Of a stretch of 33,337 nt of DNA, positions 1 through 6,252 are shown in pieces; the stretch's first letter is position 1; every line of letters begins with the position of its first letter. The notes beneath the pieces are model-generated. The model searched no databases, was not told the DNA's origin, and saw nothing but the letters and a program-made list of their open reading frames with translations. The translations under genes were made by a program, and so were the position numbers. Source of the stretch: a virus. The stretch is taken from positions 1 to 33,337 of the IMG/VR virus record IMGVR_UViG_3300046011_005926; one strand, 5' to 3'.

Positions 1-1
1 T

Positions 2-697
2 TTTGGATATCTAGAACGTCCAGATATGTTTAATGGATATGTAAATATTTTTAATGCGTTTGGTCAAATACAACCTAATGTGTTTTGTTTGTCTGAAGGG
101 ATTGCAAAAGTTTATCAAATAATGCTGAGCATTCCGCAAAAAAATCTGTTTATAACTCCAAACGGTGTCAATTCAGAAGTCTTTAATTACACTGATAATC
201 CAAACTTTGGAGATCGCAGCATTTACCTTGCTAAGATTGATTATCGTAAGCGCCAGCATCTTTTTCAATCTATTGATAGTCTTTGGTTTGCTGGTAATAT
301 TGCAGACTCTAGATTTAATCCAAACAAAAATTATCTAGGGGAATGGGATAAGGAAACTCTTTATAGGGAGTTGACTCAATATGGTAATCTAGTTTTGTTA
401 TCTGATGGAGAGGCACATCCTTTGGTTTGTATGGAAGCTCTTACAGCAGGACTTGGAGTTGTTGTGTGTGAGTGGGGGAAAGCAAATCTAGATACATCTA
501 AAGAATTTATTACAGTCATACCAGAAGATAAAATTAATGATGTCGAATATGTTGAGAGTAAAATTATAGAAAACAGAGAATACTCTTTACAACATCGCAA
601 AGATATACTAGAATACTCCAAGAACTTTGATTGGATCAAGGTCATTAAAAAACACTATGTTCCTAGCGTAACTGAAATTATCAATGGATACAAATAA
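2..697 (+). CDS. Glycosyltransferase (GT4/GT1-like), 5' end cut by window edge
   Basis: The frame is open to the left edge, so the N-terminus lies outside and the first visible ATG (26) need not be the start. The C-terminal half has the E-x7-E region of retaining GT-B glycosyltransferases (E-AHPLVCM-E, followed by a Gly/Ala-rich stretch), which normally contacts the donor nucleotide sugar. The segment ITPNGVNSEVF resembles the inter-domain PNGVD-type motif of the same fold. It probably moves a sugar onto a phage structure or host surface glycan; acceptor and donor cannot be read from sequence. The next gene, also a glycosyltransferase, overlaps its last 14 nt, so the two are probably co-translated. 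Confidence 0.75.
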   Translation, partial: FGYLERPDMFNGYVNIFNAFGQIQPNVFCLSEGIAKVYQIMLSIPQKNLFITPNGVNSEVFNYTDNPNFGDRSIYLAKIDYRKRQHLFQSIDSLWFAGNIADSRFNPNKNYLGEWDKETLYRELTQYGNLVLLSDGEAHPLVCMEALTAGLGVVVCEWGKANLDTSKEFITVIPEDKINDVEYVESKIIENREYSLQHRKDILEYSKNFDWIKVIKKHYVPSVTEIINGYK

Positions 698-1442
698 ATC
701 TGCATATAAATTAAATGGTATTTGTCCAATCTACTATCTAAATCTCGATGGGCAGCCAGAAAGAAGAAAGAACATTGAAGACCAATTTGATTACTGGCAA
801 ATTAAAAATTATGAAAGAATTTCTGCTTACGATGGTCGGGATGATGATCTTAGCCATATACTCCTTGGGAGATATCCAGAAATTTCATCTGGCGAAGTGG
901 GTTGTGTCACTTCTCACCTTAAAGGAATGAAGCATTGGCTAGAAACTTCTGATGAAGATCATGCCATTTTTTGTGAAGATGATTTGGATCTTGAAACAGT
1001 TAAGTATTGGCCCTTTACATGGAAAGAATTTTATAGCTATATTCCTTATGATTGGGATGTAGTGCAATTAGCTGTTATTAATCCACGTAAACTTCTTGGA
1101 AATTTACATCCTAGACTTGTGGATGATTTTTCTACAGCAGCATACATGATTAATCGTCGCTATGCTGAGAAGCTGATGGCGCTTCATGTTCGTGGAGATA
1201 AGTATAAATTGGATAATGGTGTCAGACCTAGAGCGGTTGCTGATGACTTAATTTATAATGCTGGTAAAACTTATGCCATTCCAGTGTTCATTTATAAACT
1301 TGATTTGGGATCTACGATACATCCTGAACATGTTGATGTTTTCCACAAAGGAAGTCGTGATGGTCTTCTTGCTTGGTGGCAAAATGAATCAAATAAAATG
1401 GAAACCCATCAGTTCTTTGAATTTGAATTCAATAATCTGTAA
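684..1442 (+). CDS. Glycosyltransferase family 25 (LPS-type)
   Basis: A 252-aa protein with the family-25 pattern: an N-terminal YYLNLDGQPERR segment (residues ~18-29), a central GEVGCVTSHLKGMKHW block and an acidic FCEDDLD motif that probably binds metal and nucleotide sugar. Family members transfer sugars in LPS or glycoprotein synthesis. The ATG at 684 lies inside the end of the upstream glycosyltransferase, implying translational coupling. A strong terminator hairpin follows at 1478. In T4-like cyanophages such genes may decorate virion proteins or alter the host surface; which applies here is unknown. Confidence 0.8.
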   Translation: MDTNKSAYKLNGICPIYYLNLDGQPERRKNIEDQFDYWQIKNYERISAYDGRDDDLSHILLGRYPEISSGEVGCVTSHLKGMKHWLETSDEDHAIFCEDDLDLETVKYWPFTWKEFYSYIPYDWDVVQLAVINPRKLLGNLHPRLVDDFSTAAYMINRRYAEKLMALHVRGDKYKLDNGVRPRAVADDLIYNAGKTYAIPVFIYKLDLGSTIHPEHVDVFHKGSRDGLLAWWQNESNKMETHQFFEFEFNNL

Positions 1443-1477
1443 GCATTTATACTTATTAAAGTCAGTATTCGATAACA

Positions 1478-1503
1478 AAGGGGCTTGACAGCCCCTTCTT
1501 TTT
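1478..1503 (+). terminator. Rho-independent terminator overlapping a promoter
   Basis: Perfect 8-bp stem AAGGGGCT (1478-1485) / AGCCCCTT (1490-1497) with a TGAC loop, then TCTTTTTCC. It ends the glycosyltransferase operon. The loop and 3' arm carry TTGACA, the -35 element of the hli promoter, so one stretch serves both purposes. Confidence 0.85.
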
Positions 1504-1513
1504 CCTATATAAT
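1485..1513 (+). promoter_or_regulatory. Consensus sigma70 promoter of the hli cassette
   Basis: TTGACA (1485-1490), 17 bp, TATAAT (1508-1513): both hexamers and the spacing match consensus exactly. Expected start is near 1520, giving a leader of about 20 nt before hli at 1541. The host RNA polymerase should read it early in infection. The -35 lies in the preceding terminator hairpin. Confidence 0.85.
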
Positions 1514-1515
1514 TG

Positions 1516-1532
1516 TGTAACAGTTCTTTACA
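1516..1532 (+). promoter_or_regulatory. Operator-like dyad TGTAA-N7-TTACA at the hli start site
   Basis: Perfect inverted repeat TGTAA (1516-1520) / TTACA (1528-1532) straddling the expected transcription start. Its first 15 nt recur with one change in the psbA leader (9805-9819). The outline TGTA-N9-TACA is one base wider than the cyanobacterial NtcA box (GTA-N8-TAC), so identity of a binding protein is only a guess. Confidence 0.4.
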
Positions 1533-1540
1533 AAACTTCA

Positions 1541-1735
1541 ATGACCGTAACAACGAATGATCGTGGGCAGCAAAATATGTTTGCTAAAGAGCCCACTATG
1601 TATTATGAAAATTATGGGATGGACACTCCCAATCAAGTAAAGGAGAAGTATAATGGGCGTTGGGCAATGGTCGGCATTGTTGCTGGTCTTATTTCTTATC
1701 TTGGCACTGGCAAACTCTTCTTCGGTGTCTTCTGA
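1541..1735 (+). CDS. hli: High-light-inducible protein (Hlip)
   Basis: A 64-aa single-helix chlorophyll-binding-type protein. The C-terminal half carries the Hlip signature: E-x-x-NGRWAMVG (residues ~35-45), then a membrane helix with an SYLGTGKLFFG ending. Hlips sit in the thylakoid and protect the photosystems, probably by binding chlorophyll and quenching excess energy. The phage copy would keep host photosynthesis running during infection. It is first in a three-gene cassette driven by a perfect sigma70 promoter, and its stop overlaps the next start (TGATG). Confidence 0.93.
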   Translation: MTVTTNDRGQQNMFAKEPTMYYENYGMDTPNQVKEKYNGRWAMVGIVAGLISYLGTGKLFFGVF

Positions 1736-1821
1736 TGACTGAAGCAATCTTCACCATTACCTCAGTTGCCTTTTTTGTGCTTCTGAGTTACTCTGTAGAA
1801 AAACTTTCTGAAACTTACTAA
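1735..1821 (+). CDS. 28-aa single-helix membrane peptide between two hli genes
   Basis: Begins MTEAIFTITSVAFF and ends SVEKLSETY: one hydrophobic helix of about 18 residues (4-21) with a short charged tail. The ATG overlaps the hli stop codon (TGATG), so translation is probably coupled. There is no Shine-Dalgarno sequence of its own, and the next gene's AGGAG overlaps its stop. Size and topology resemble small photosystem II or cytochrome b6f subunits (for example PetM or PsbT), but I see no convincing signature. The call as a real gene rests on position and tight packing. Confidence 0.55.
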   Translation: MTEAIFTITSVAFFVLLSYSVEKLSETY

Positions 1822-1832
1822 GGAGAACTAAA

Positions 1833-1952
1833 ATGAAATTCGGTTTTACCCCTGAGGCAGAGATCCTCAATGCTCGTCTTGCAATGATTGGATTTGTTGC
1901 AGGTGTTGGTGCTTATCTCACCACTGGTCAAATCATTCCTGGAATTTTTTGA
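1833..1952 (+). CDS. hli: Short high-light-inducible protein (Hlip)
   Basis: A 39-aa minimal Hlip: FTPEAEILNARLAMIGFVAG matches the helix signature (E-x-x-N-x-R-x-A-M-x-G) and is followed by YLTTGQIIPGIF. Clear ribosome binding site AGGAG at 1821-1825, 7 nt before the ATG. It lacks the N-terminal extension of the 64-aa copy, so it is little more than the chlorophyll-binding transmembrane helix. It is last in the photosynthesis cassette, and a hairpin terminator follows at 1972. Confidence 0.88.
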   Translation: MKFGFTPEAEILNARLAMIGFVAGVGAYLTTGQIIPGIF

Positions 1953-1971
1953 AATAATAATACACATAATC

Positions 1972-2005
1972 AACTCTGTTGCTAAATAAGCAGCAGAGTT
2001 TTTTT
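1972..2005 (+). terminator. Terminator hairpin with a late promoter in its loop
   Basis: AACTCTG-T-TGCT (1972-1983) pairs with AGCA-G-CAGAGTT (1989-2000): 12 bp including one T-G wobble, with loop AAATA, then a T run. It ends the hli cassette. The T4-type late -10 CTAAATA (1982-1988) lies in the loop. Confidence 0.8.
1982..1988 (+). promoter_or_regulatory. T4-type late promoter inside a terminator loop
   Basis: CTAAATA matches the T4-like late -10 motif (TATAAATA family). Initiation about 7 nt downstream would fall in the hairpin's 3' arm, so late transcripts would lack the terminator stem and read into the gene at 2011. Confidence 0.5.
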
Positions 2006-2010
2006 GTATT

Positions 2011-2175
2011 ATGCCACGCGGTCAATTGACTAAAGATATTATTAAGTGTGAAGTTCTTAAGTTAAAAAGAGACTTGAATAATGAATGGATGAATAAATCT
2101 GGGTGCGATCCTAAGTGGTTGGCACATCAATATCTTAATAAAGTCTTGGATAAGATTGAAGAGTATCGCATTTAA
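2011..2175 (+). CDS. Small hypothetical protein (54 aa)
   Basis: Starts MPRGQLTKDIIKCEVLKLKR; mostly helical and charged, with a WLAHQYLNKVLDKIEEYRI C-terminus. No recognised motif. It begins 5 nt after the T run of the terminator and ends in a TAA overlapped by the late -10 element at 2174. Coding is supported by the clean fit between two control elements and by protein-like composition. Function unknown. Confidence 0.6.
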   Translation: MPRGQLTKDIIKCEVLKLKRDLNNEWMNKSGCDPKWLAHQYLNKVLDKIEEYRI

Positions 2176-2181
2176 TAAATA
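2174..2181 (+). promoter_or_regulatory. T4-type late promoter (AATAAATA)
   Basis: AATAAATA matches the T4 late consensus at 7 of 8 positions and overlaps the stop codon of the preceding gene. It lies 26 nt before the peptidase start at 2208. Confidence 0.55.
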
Positions 2182-2207
2182 GGGTGGTGTTGTTTGTTAA
2201 CGAAAAA

Positions 2208-2879
2208 ATGACCCTAGATCTTCATAACTTTTTTAAATTTTATGATGAGAAGAACTCCAATCATGTAGCGGCAGTTCAGTGGTTGGAAGATAAACTTCCA
2301 GAAAAATTCTTAGATGATGCAGAGACTGACTGGATCGGTATTTTCAGAACAAAACCACCAACTCCAGAAGTTCTTGCAGTTCCATACTTCAATCAAGTAG
2401 ATAACTATAGAGATGCACATAGAACTTGTAACAGTTCATCGTGCGCTATGTGCCTTGCTTTCCTCAAGCCAGGAAGCATCAAAGGCGACGATGAATACGT
2501 TAAGAAAGTATTTGCGATTGGCGACACGACTGACCATGCGGTACAGACGAAAGTTCTGGCAGGCTATGGAATTAAGTCACACTTTAGCTATAATCTTTCT
2601 TTTGCTGACATTGATAAGAGTCTTGATGCTGGGAAACCTGTTGTTATTGGTATCCTGCACCGTGGTCCTTTATCTGCTCCTACTGGTGGGCACATGTGTG
2701 TAGTCATCGGCAAGACACCAGATGGCAAAGGATATTTTGTTAACGATCCTTATGGTTCTCTTAACGATAACTATACTGGTCCAGTGACAAATGGTAAGAA
2801 GACCATTTATACCAAAGCAGTTCTTAAGCATCGTTGGTGTCCAGGTGGCAACGATGGTTGGGGTCGTATTTTTGACTGA
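2208..2879 (+). CDS. C39-like cysteine peptidase with N-terminal targeting module
   Basis: A 223-aa protein. Residues ~1-50 (DLHNFF-FYDE...VQWLED) form a module repeated in the downstream lysozyme. The rest looks like a Peptidase_C39_2 papain-like fold: VPYFNQVDN, then RTCNSSSCAMCL with the likely nucleophile Cys, GGHMCVVIG with the catalytic His, and NDPYG with the Asp. I chose ATG 2208 because its N-terminus aligns with that of the lysozyme; an in-frame GTG at 2184 is probably not used. It probably cuts peptide bonds, perhaps in wall cross-links, and is late-expressed with the lysozyme 19 nt downstream. Confidence 0.75.
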   Translation: MTLDLHNFFKFYDEKNSNHVAAVQWLEDKLPEKFLDDAETDWIGIFRTKPPTPEVLAVPYFNQVDNYRDAHRTCNSSSCAMCLAFLKPGSIKGDDEYVKKVFAIGDTTDHAVQTKVLAGYGIKSHFSYNLSFADIDKSLDAGKPVVIGILHRGPLSAPTGGHMCVVIGKTPDGKGYFVNDPYGSLNDNYTGPVTNGKKTIYTKAVLKHRWCPGGNDGWGRIFD

Positions 2880-2898
2880 TTACTAAAGGAGAACAATC

Positions 2899-3567
2899 AT
2901 GGCAAGAGTAGATTTACACAACTTCTTTCAATTCTATGATGAAAGAAATCCTAACCATGTGAAAGCAGTTCAGTGGTTAGAAGACAATCTCCCTGTTGAA
3001 TATCTTGGTGATAATGTAGAATGGGCAGAGATTTATCGCGGAAAAAAGACTAGTGCTGCACCAGCCCCTGCCGCTGCTGCAGCTCCTGTAACTGGTGGTG
3101 ATGATGTCCCAATGATGGGTATTAAATTGATCAAAGAGTTTGAAGGATGTCATCTAAAAGCATATCCTGATCCTCTTTCTGGAGGTCTCCCAATTACTAT
3201 TGGTTGGGGTTCAACTCGCAAAAAGGATGGCTCAGCATTCAAACTTGGCGATACACTTACACAACAGGAAGCAGATGAACTTTTGATTGAACAATGTAAG
3301 AAGGAATTTCTTCCAGCATTACGCAAAATCCCACATTGGAGTGAAATGTCAGATGGAAAAAGAGGGGCTCTTCTCAGCTTTGCTTATAATCTCGGTGCTG
3401 GTTTCTACGGTGGCGCTAACTTTAATACTATTACTAAACGCCTGAAGAATAAAGAGTGGGACTTAGTTCCCGATGCTCTATTCCTCTATCGCAATCCTGG
3501 TTCAAATGTAGAAGCAGGTTTGGCACGTAGAAGAAAGGCAGAAGGTGAAGCCTGGAAGAAGGGATAA
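2899..3567 (+). CDS. GH24 lysozyme (endolysin) with the same N-terminal module
   Basis: A 222-aa protein in three parts: the DLHNFFQFYDE module (~1-50), an Ala/Pro linker (APAPAAAAAP, ~55-68), and a T4-type GH24 lysozyme domain. Active-site pieces are visible: EFEG (catalytic Glu), a downstream Asp (YPDP) and TIGWGST, matching the Glu-Asp-Thr triad of T4 lysozyme. LLSFAYNLGAG and AGLARRRKAE are also typical. It cleaves the MurNAc-GlcNAc bond of peptidoglycan. AAGGAG precedes the ATG. No signal peptide, so a holin (perhaps the gene at 5636) would release it. Confidence 0.9.
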   Translation: MARVDLHNFFQFYDERNPNHVKAVQWLEDNLPVEYLGDNVEWAEIYRGKKTSAAPAPAAAAAPVTGGDDVPMMGIKLIKEFEGCHLKAYPDPLSGGLPITIGWGSTRKKDGSAFKLGDTLTQQEADELLIEQCKKEFLPALRKIPHWSEMSDGKRGALLSFAYNLGAGFYGGANFNTITKRLKNKEWDLVPDALFLYRNPGSNVEAGLARRRKAEGEAWKKG

Positions 3568-3570
3568 ATA
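3563..3570 (+). promoter_or_regulatory. T4-type late promoter (GATAAATA)
   Basis: GATAAATA overlaps the TAA of the lysozyme gene. The start expected near 3577 gives a leader of about 134 nt before 3711, containing both folded elements described next. Confidence 0.55.
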
Positions 3571-3586
3571 AAATACAATCATTACT

Positions 3587-3705
3587 GATTCTTGATCTTC
3601 TGATCTGAATCTACATAGTCCGAGTCCTCTAGGACTTGGTGAATACTTTACTTTTAAACACACTTCGGTCTGTTTCGTTTAGTACACACTAAGTCATAGA
3701 GGACT
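3587..3705 (+). promoter_or_regulatory. Folded leader that sequesters the ribosome binding site
   Basis: Two structures. First, a hairpin GATTC..GATC / GATC..GAATC (3587-3611). Second, a long rod: 3623-3631 pairs with 3697-3705 (9 bp), a G-A mismatch, 3633-3641 with 3687-3695 (9 bp, one G-T), a 2x2 loop, and 3644-3647 with 3681-3684. Its top is a hairpin 3656-3675 closed by C(TTCG)G. The Shine-Dalgarno AGAGGA (3698-3703) is inside the basal helix. A competing small hairpin AGTCC/GGACT (3623-3636) could free it. Pairings were checked base by base; no folding energy was computed. Confidence 0.7.
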
Positions 3706-3710
3706 TTTAT

Positions 3711-5576
3711 ATGTCTTACGCTACGAGGACGCTTGCTGCAGCGTCTGCGCTTCTTCTTGGAGTGCCAACAGCAGCATTATCTCACACCAACTCTATCGGT
3801 TATGTTGGTGCTAGCGGCGGAACAGTAACATTCTGGTATGGTTCTTGGCACGCTGGAACTACCTTTACAGAAGGTTCTATGACTTTACAGGGTGTCAATG
3901 GAACTGCATTTACACCAACAACCGTCAACTGGACACTTCTCCAAAATACAACACCAGACGGACTAATTTCTGGTACAAACTATTTCCAGTCTGATGGAAC
4001 TAATCTTATTCCTTATGGGGATCCTGCCAGATTATATGGAATGGATAGTTATACCTGGCAGGGTGTAACATTCACGGGACTTGCTGCGGGAGATTATCAG
4101 TTTACTTATAACCCAATCGCACAACCAACGATGGATTGGGATCCATCATCACAAGTTATTCGTACTGGAACTGTAACTCTTTCTGCGGGTCTTCTTTCTG
4201 GTGACGCTAACCTGAATGGTATTCTTGATATTTACGAAACTGGTGGAACACCTCCACCAGCACCAACAGTTGTATCAACTGCTGCTGGTGCGAATATTGT
4301 TACAACTAGCACAACTACTGGAACCAGAACGGTAACAAATAATCCTCACAGACATGTGATGGGAACTGATGCGAATGGAAATCAAACTGAAACCCATTAT
4401 ACCGACACAGAAGTCATTACGATTCCTACAACCACAACTGTTACAACCACCACTCCAACAACTGTTACAACAATGAGTGATGGTTCTACCACCACAACAA
4501 ATGGAACTCCAGTTGTAACTACAGTAACAACTGATGATAATGCTGGAACTTCTGTTATAACTCAAGCAACTGTATCTGATTGGGTAAGAACTAGAACTTT
4601 TAGTGTTGTTCCTGTTTCTGCAGTAAATCACACTGCATCTGAAAGTGGTGGAAGACAGAAAATTAATGCACATACAACTACCACAACCACAACTACTCCT
4701 GTGTATACAAGAGTATTCACCAACGGTGCTGCTACTCAAGTTACATTTGGTGCTGCAACTGTTGAAGTTGCTAACACTTACAGAGATTACTTTGGTCGTG
4801 TAGATCAACTAGAAGTTCTTGATGGAATCAATGATGGTATCAATGGACTTCTCAACCATGAGCCAACTGCAGGTAAGCAAAGATTAAGAGTATTTGAGAA
4901 CAACAGATTTGTTCAGTCCTATAATGCTGACGGATATTCTGCTGATTCCAAGATCTTTGGTGGTGGATTTGAGTTTGATGTGACCAAAGGTTGGACTCTT
5001 GGTGGACAGTACAATAGAGTTAACGTAAACCTCAATGGTGTTGACTCAAGTACACAACAGAACAAAGATCACTTCGGTGTATTCAGTGAACTCAGAGGAA
5101 ACACACTGACTCTGAATACTAATACTGCGATTGCGAACAGCAACTATAAGTATAACAGAAATGTAGAAGGTGTCTTTAATAATGCTGGTGAAACAACTGG
5201 TTCTGAGTGGTGGGTTTCTAATCGTTTATACTGGCATCTTCATAAGGCAGTAAAACCATTTGTTGGATATACTGTTCAGAATGTAAAGAGAAACGCATAC
5301 ACCGAAACTGGTTCTTCAGAATCTGCTAGAAGTGTCGATGAGTTTAATCAGACTACACATGTTGGTGAAGCAGGTCTCAAACTGGAAACTCGTTTTGGTG
5401 GTAAGAAGAAGGATCTGTTTGGAGTCAGTGTAGAAGGTGCTTATGGTACTGATAACTCTTATGGGATTGCTGCAGAAGTAGATTATAAAGAGATGTTAAT
5501 TGTTGAAGCATCTCATGGTGTGAACAATGGAGTTACCAACAATTCTATTGCTGGTAAAGTCAAATTTAGGTTTTAA
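3711..5576 (+). CDS. Secreted protein with outer-membrane beta-barrel-like C-terminus
   Basis: A 621-aa protein with a clear signal peptide (~1-24, AALLLG.. to ALS). Residues ~25-175 form an unknown Gly/Thr/Trp-rich domain ending in GDANLNGILDIYE, a Ca-binding dockerin/EF-like loop. Residues ~180-345 are Thr-rich low complexity. Residues ~350-621 look like an amphipathic beta-barrel and end KVKFRF, with the C-terminal Phe and alternating pattern read by the BAM machinery in outer-membrane proteins. This resembles a small autotransporter. It may sit in the host outer membrane (lysis, receptor masking or superinfection exclusion); a virion fibre role is the main alternative. Late promoter, and a leader hiding the start. 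Confidence 0.5.
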   Translation: MSYATRTLAAASALLLGVPTAALSHTNSIGYVGASGGTVTFWYGSWHAGTTFTEGSMTLQGVNGTAFTPTTVNWTLLQNTTPDGLISGTNYFQSDGTNLIPYGDPARLYGMDSYTWQGVTFTGLAAGDYQFTYNPIAQPTMDWDPSSQVIRTGTVTLSAGLLSGDANLNGILDIYETGGTPPPAPTVVSTAAGANIVTTSTTTGTRTVTNNPHRHVMGTDANGNQTETHYTDTEVITIPTTTTVTTTTPTTVTTMSDGSTTTTNGTPVVTTVTTDDNAGTSVITQATVSDWVRTRTFSVVPVSAVNHTASESGGRQKINAHTTTTTTTTPVYTRVFTNGAATQVTFGAATVEVANTYRDYFGRVDQLEVLDGINDGINGLLNHEPTAGKQRLRVFENNRFVQSYNADGYSADSKIFGGGFEFDVTKGWTLGGQYNRVNVNLNGVDSSTQQNKDHFGVFSELRGNTLTLNTNTAIANSNYKYNRNVEGVFNNAGETTGSEWWVSNRLYWHLHKAVKPFVGYTVQNVKRNAYTETGSSESARSVDEFNQTTHVGEAGLKLETRFGGKKKDLFGVSVEGAYGTDNSYGIAAEVDYKEMLIVEASHGVNNGVTNNSIAGKVKFRF

Positions 5577-5580
5577 AAAC

Positions 5581-5587
5581 CTAAATA
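5581..5587 (+). promoter_or_regulatory. T4-type late promoter (CTAAATA)
   Basis: CTAAATA lies 5 nt after the barrel-gene stop and 49 nt before the holin-like start at 5636. Confidence 0.55.
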
Positions 5588-5635
5588 AGTGAGACTTCAT
5601 CACACAGACTGATGGGAAACACAAAGGAAAAAGCT

Positions 5636-5944
5636 ATGGGACAAGTGATTCGTATTGCGATTTTGAGTTGGTCTGCCGCTCTTCTGACCGCTAGTTATGC
5701 TGGTATGTTATCTAAAATGGATCCTACCTTTATTGCTACGGTCTTCACAGCATCTGCCGCCACTTTTGGTATTAATACAATGAAGAAAGGTGGGGAAGAT
5801 GAAGAGAAAAAAGAAGAGCCACGTAGAGAAGAAGTTGTAGAAGCTCCTCCCGAACCACCTGCTCCTGAAGCAGTAGCACCATCTCTTGAAGAAAGAGTTG
5901 AAGCATTGGAAGAAGGACAAGTTCAACCACGCACAGGAGCTTGA
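5636..5944 (+). CDS. Small membrane protein with acidic tail, holin candidate
   Basis: A 102-aa protein with two predicted membrane helices (~4-24 and ~30-48) joined by a short turn (SKMDP), then a Glu/Pro-rich tail from residue ~53. I chose ATG 5636 because AGGA at 5625-5628 is 7 nt upstream; the upstream in-frame start at 5612 would add a polar extension with no such site. Two helices plus a charged tail fit class II holins, and the context (peptidase, lysozyme, envelope proteins) fits lysis. There is no specific holin signature, so this is inference. Confidence 0.5.
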   Translation: MGQVIRIAILSWSAALLTASYAGMLSKMDPTFIATVFTASAATFGINTMKKGGEDEEKKEEPRREEVVEAPPEPPAPEAVAPSLEERVEALEEGQVQPRTGA

Positions 5945-6051
5945 TGGCTAAGTCATCTAACAAAGGAAAAAAAGGTTCTGCAAATAATAAAAAACAGAAC
6001 CAAGGAAATGCAACTGCGAATAAAGCAAAAAACGGTGGCAAGAAAAAATGA
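5944..6051 (+). CDS. Lys/Asn-rich 35-aa basic peptide
   Basis: Starts MAKSSNKGKKGSANNKKQNQ; 11 of 35 residues are Lys, and there is no acidic residue. Its ATG overlaps the stop of the holin-like gene (TGATG), so it should be made in step with it. Low complexity and no fold expected. It may bind nucleic acid, or the acidic tail of the protein encoded just upstream. A real gene is likely from the coupling, but function is unknown. Confidence 0.5.
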   Translation: MAKSSNKGKKGSANNKKQNQGNATANKAKNGGKKK

Positions 6052-6057
6052 GGTATT

Positions 6058-6252
6058 ATGCCAAGAGAATGGAATACTCCTATTCGGGAGCCTTGGAATC
6101 CTGTAATTAAGAAGTGTCTTGATGCTGTTGATGAACACATCAAGAACTATGTCAAAACTGAAGACAGCTGGCATTTATCACAAGCAGAAATATTAAGAAA
6201 ATATGTAAAAAATTTGAAGGTTTGGATACATCAACAAGAGGGGCGAGGATGA
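6058..6252 (+). CDS. Small hypothetical protein (64 aa)
   Basis: Starts MPREWNTPIREPWNPVIKK; helical, with a basic C-terminal half (LRKYVKNLKVWIHQQEG). No recognised domain. It begins 6 nt after the Lys-rich peptide and its stop overlaps the next ATG (ATGA at 6249). It is part of a co-directional run of small genes in the lysis and envelope region. Function unknown. Confidence 0.6.
   Translation: MPREWNTPIREPWNPVIKKCLDAVDEHIKNYVKTEDSWHLSQAEILRKYVKNLKVWIHQQEGRG

Noticed and set aside
2184-2207. Upstream in-frame start for the C39-like gene
   Set aside because: The extra residues break the N-terminal match with the lysozyme module, and the site lies at the expected late transcription start.
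4275-4808. 177-codon Ser/Cys-rich frame antisense to the barrel gene
   Set aside because: A by-product of the Thr-rich ACA/ACC repeats on the plus strand.
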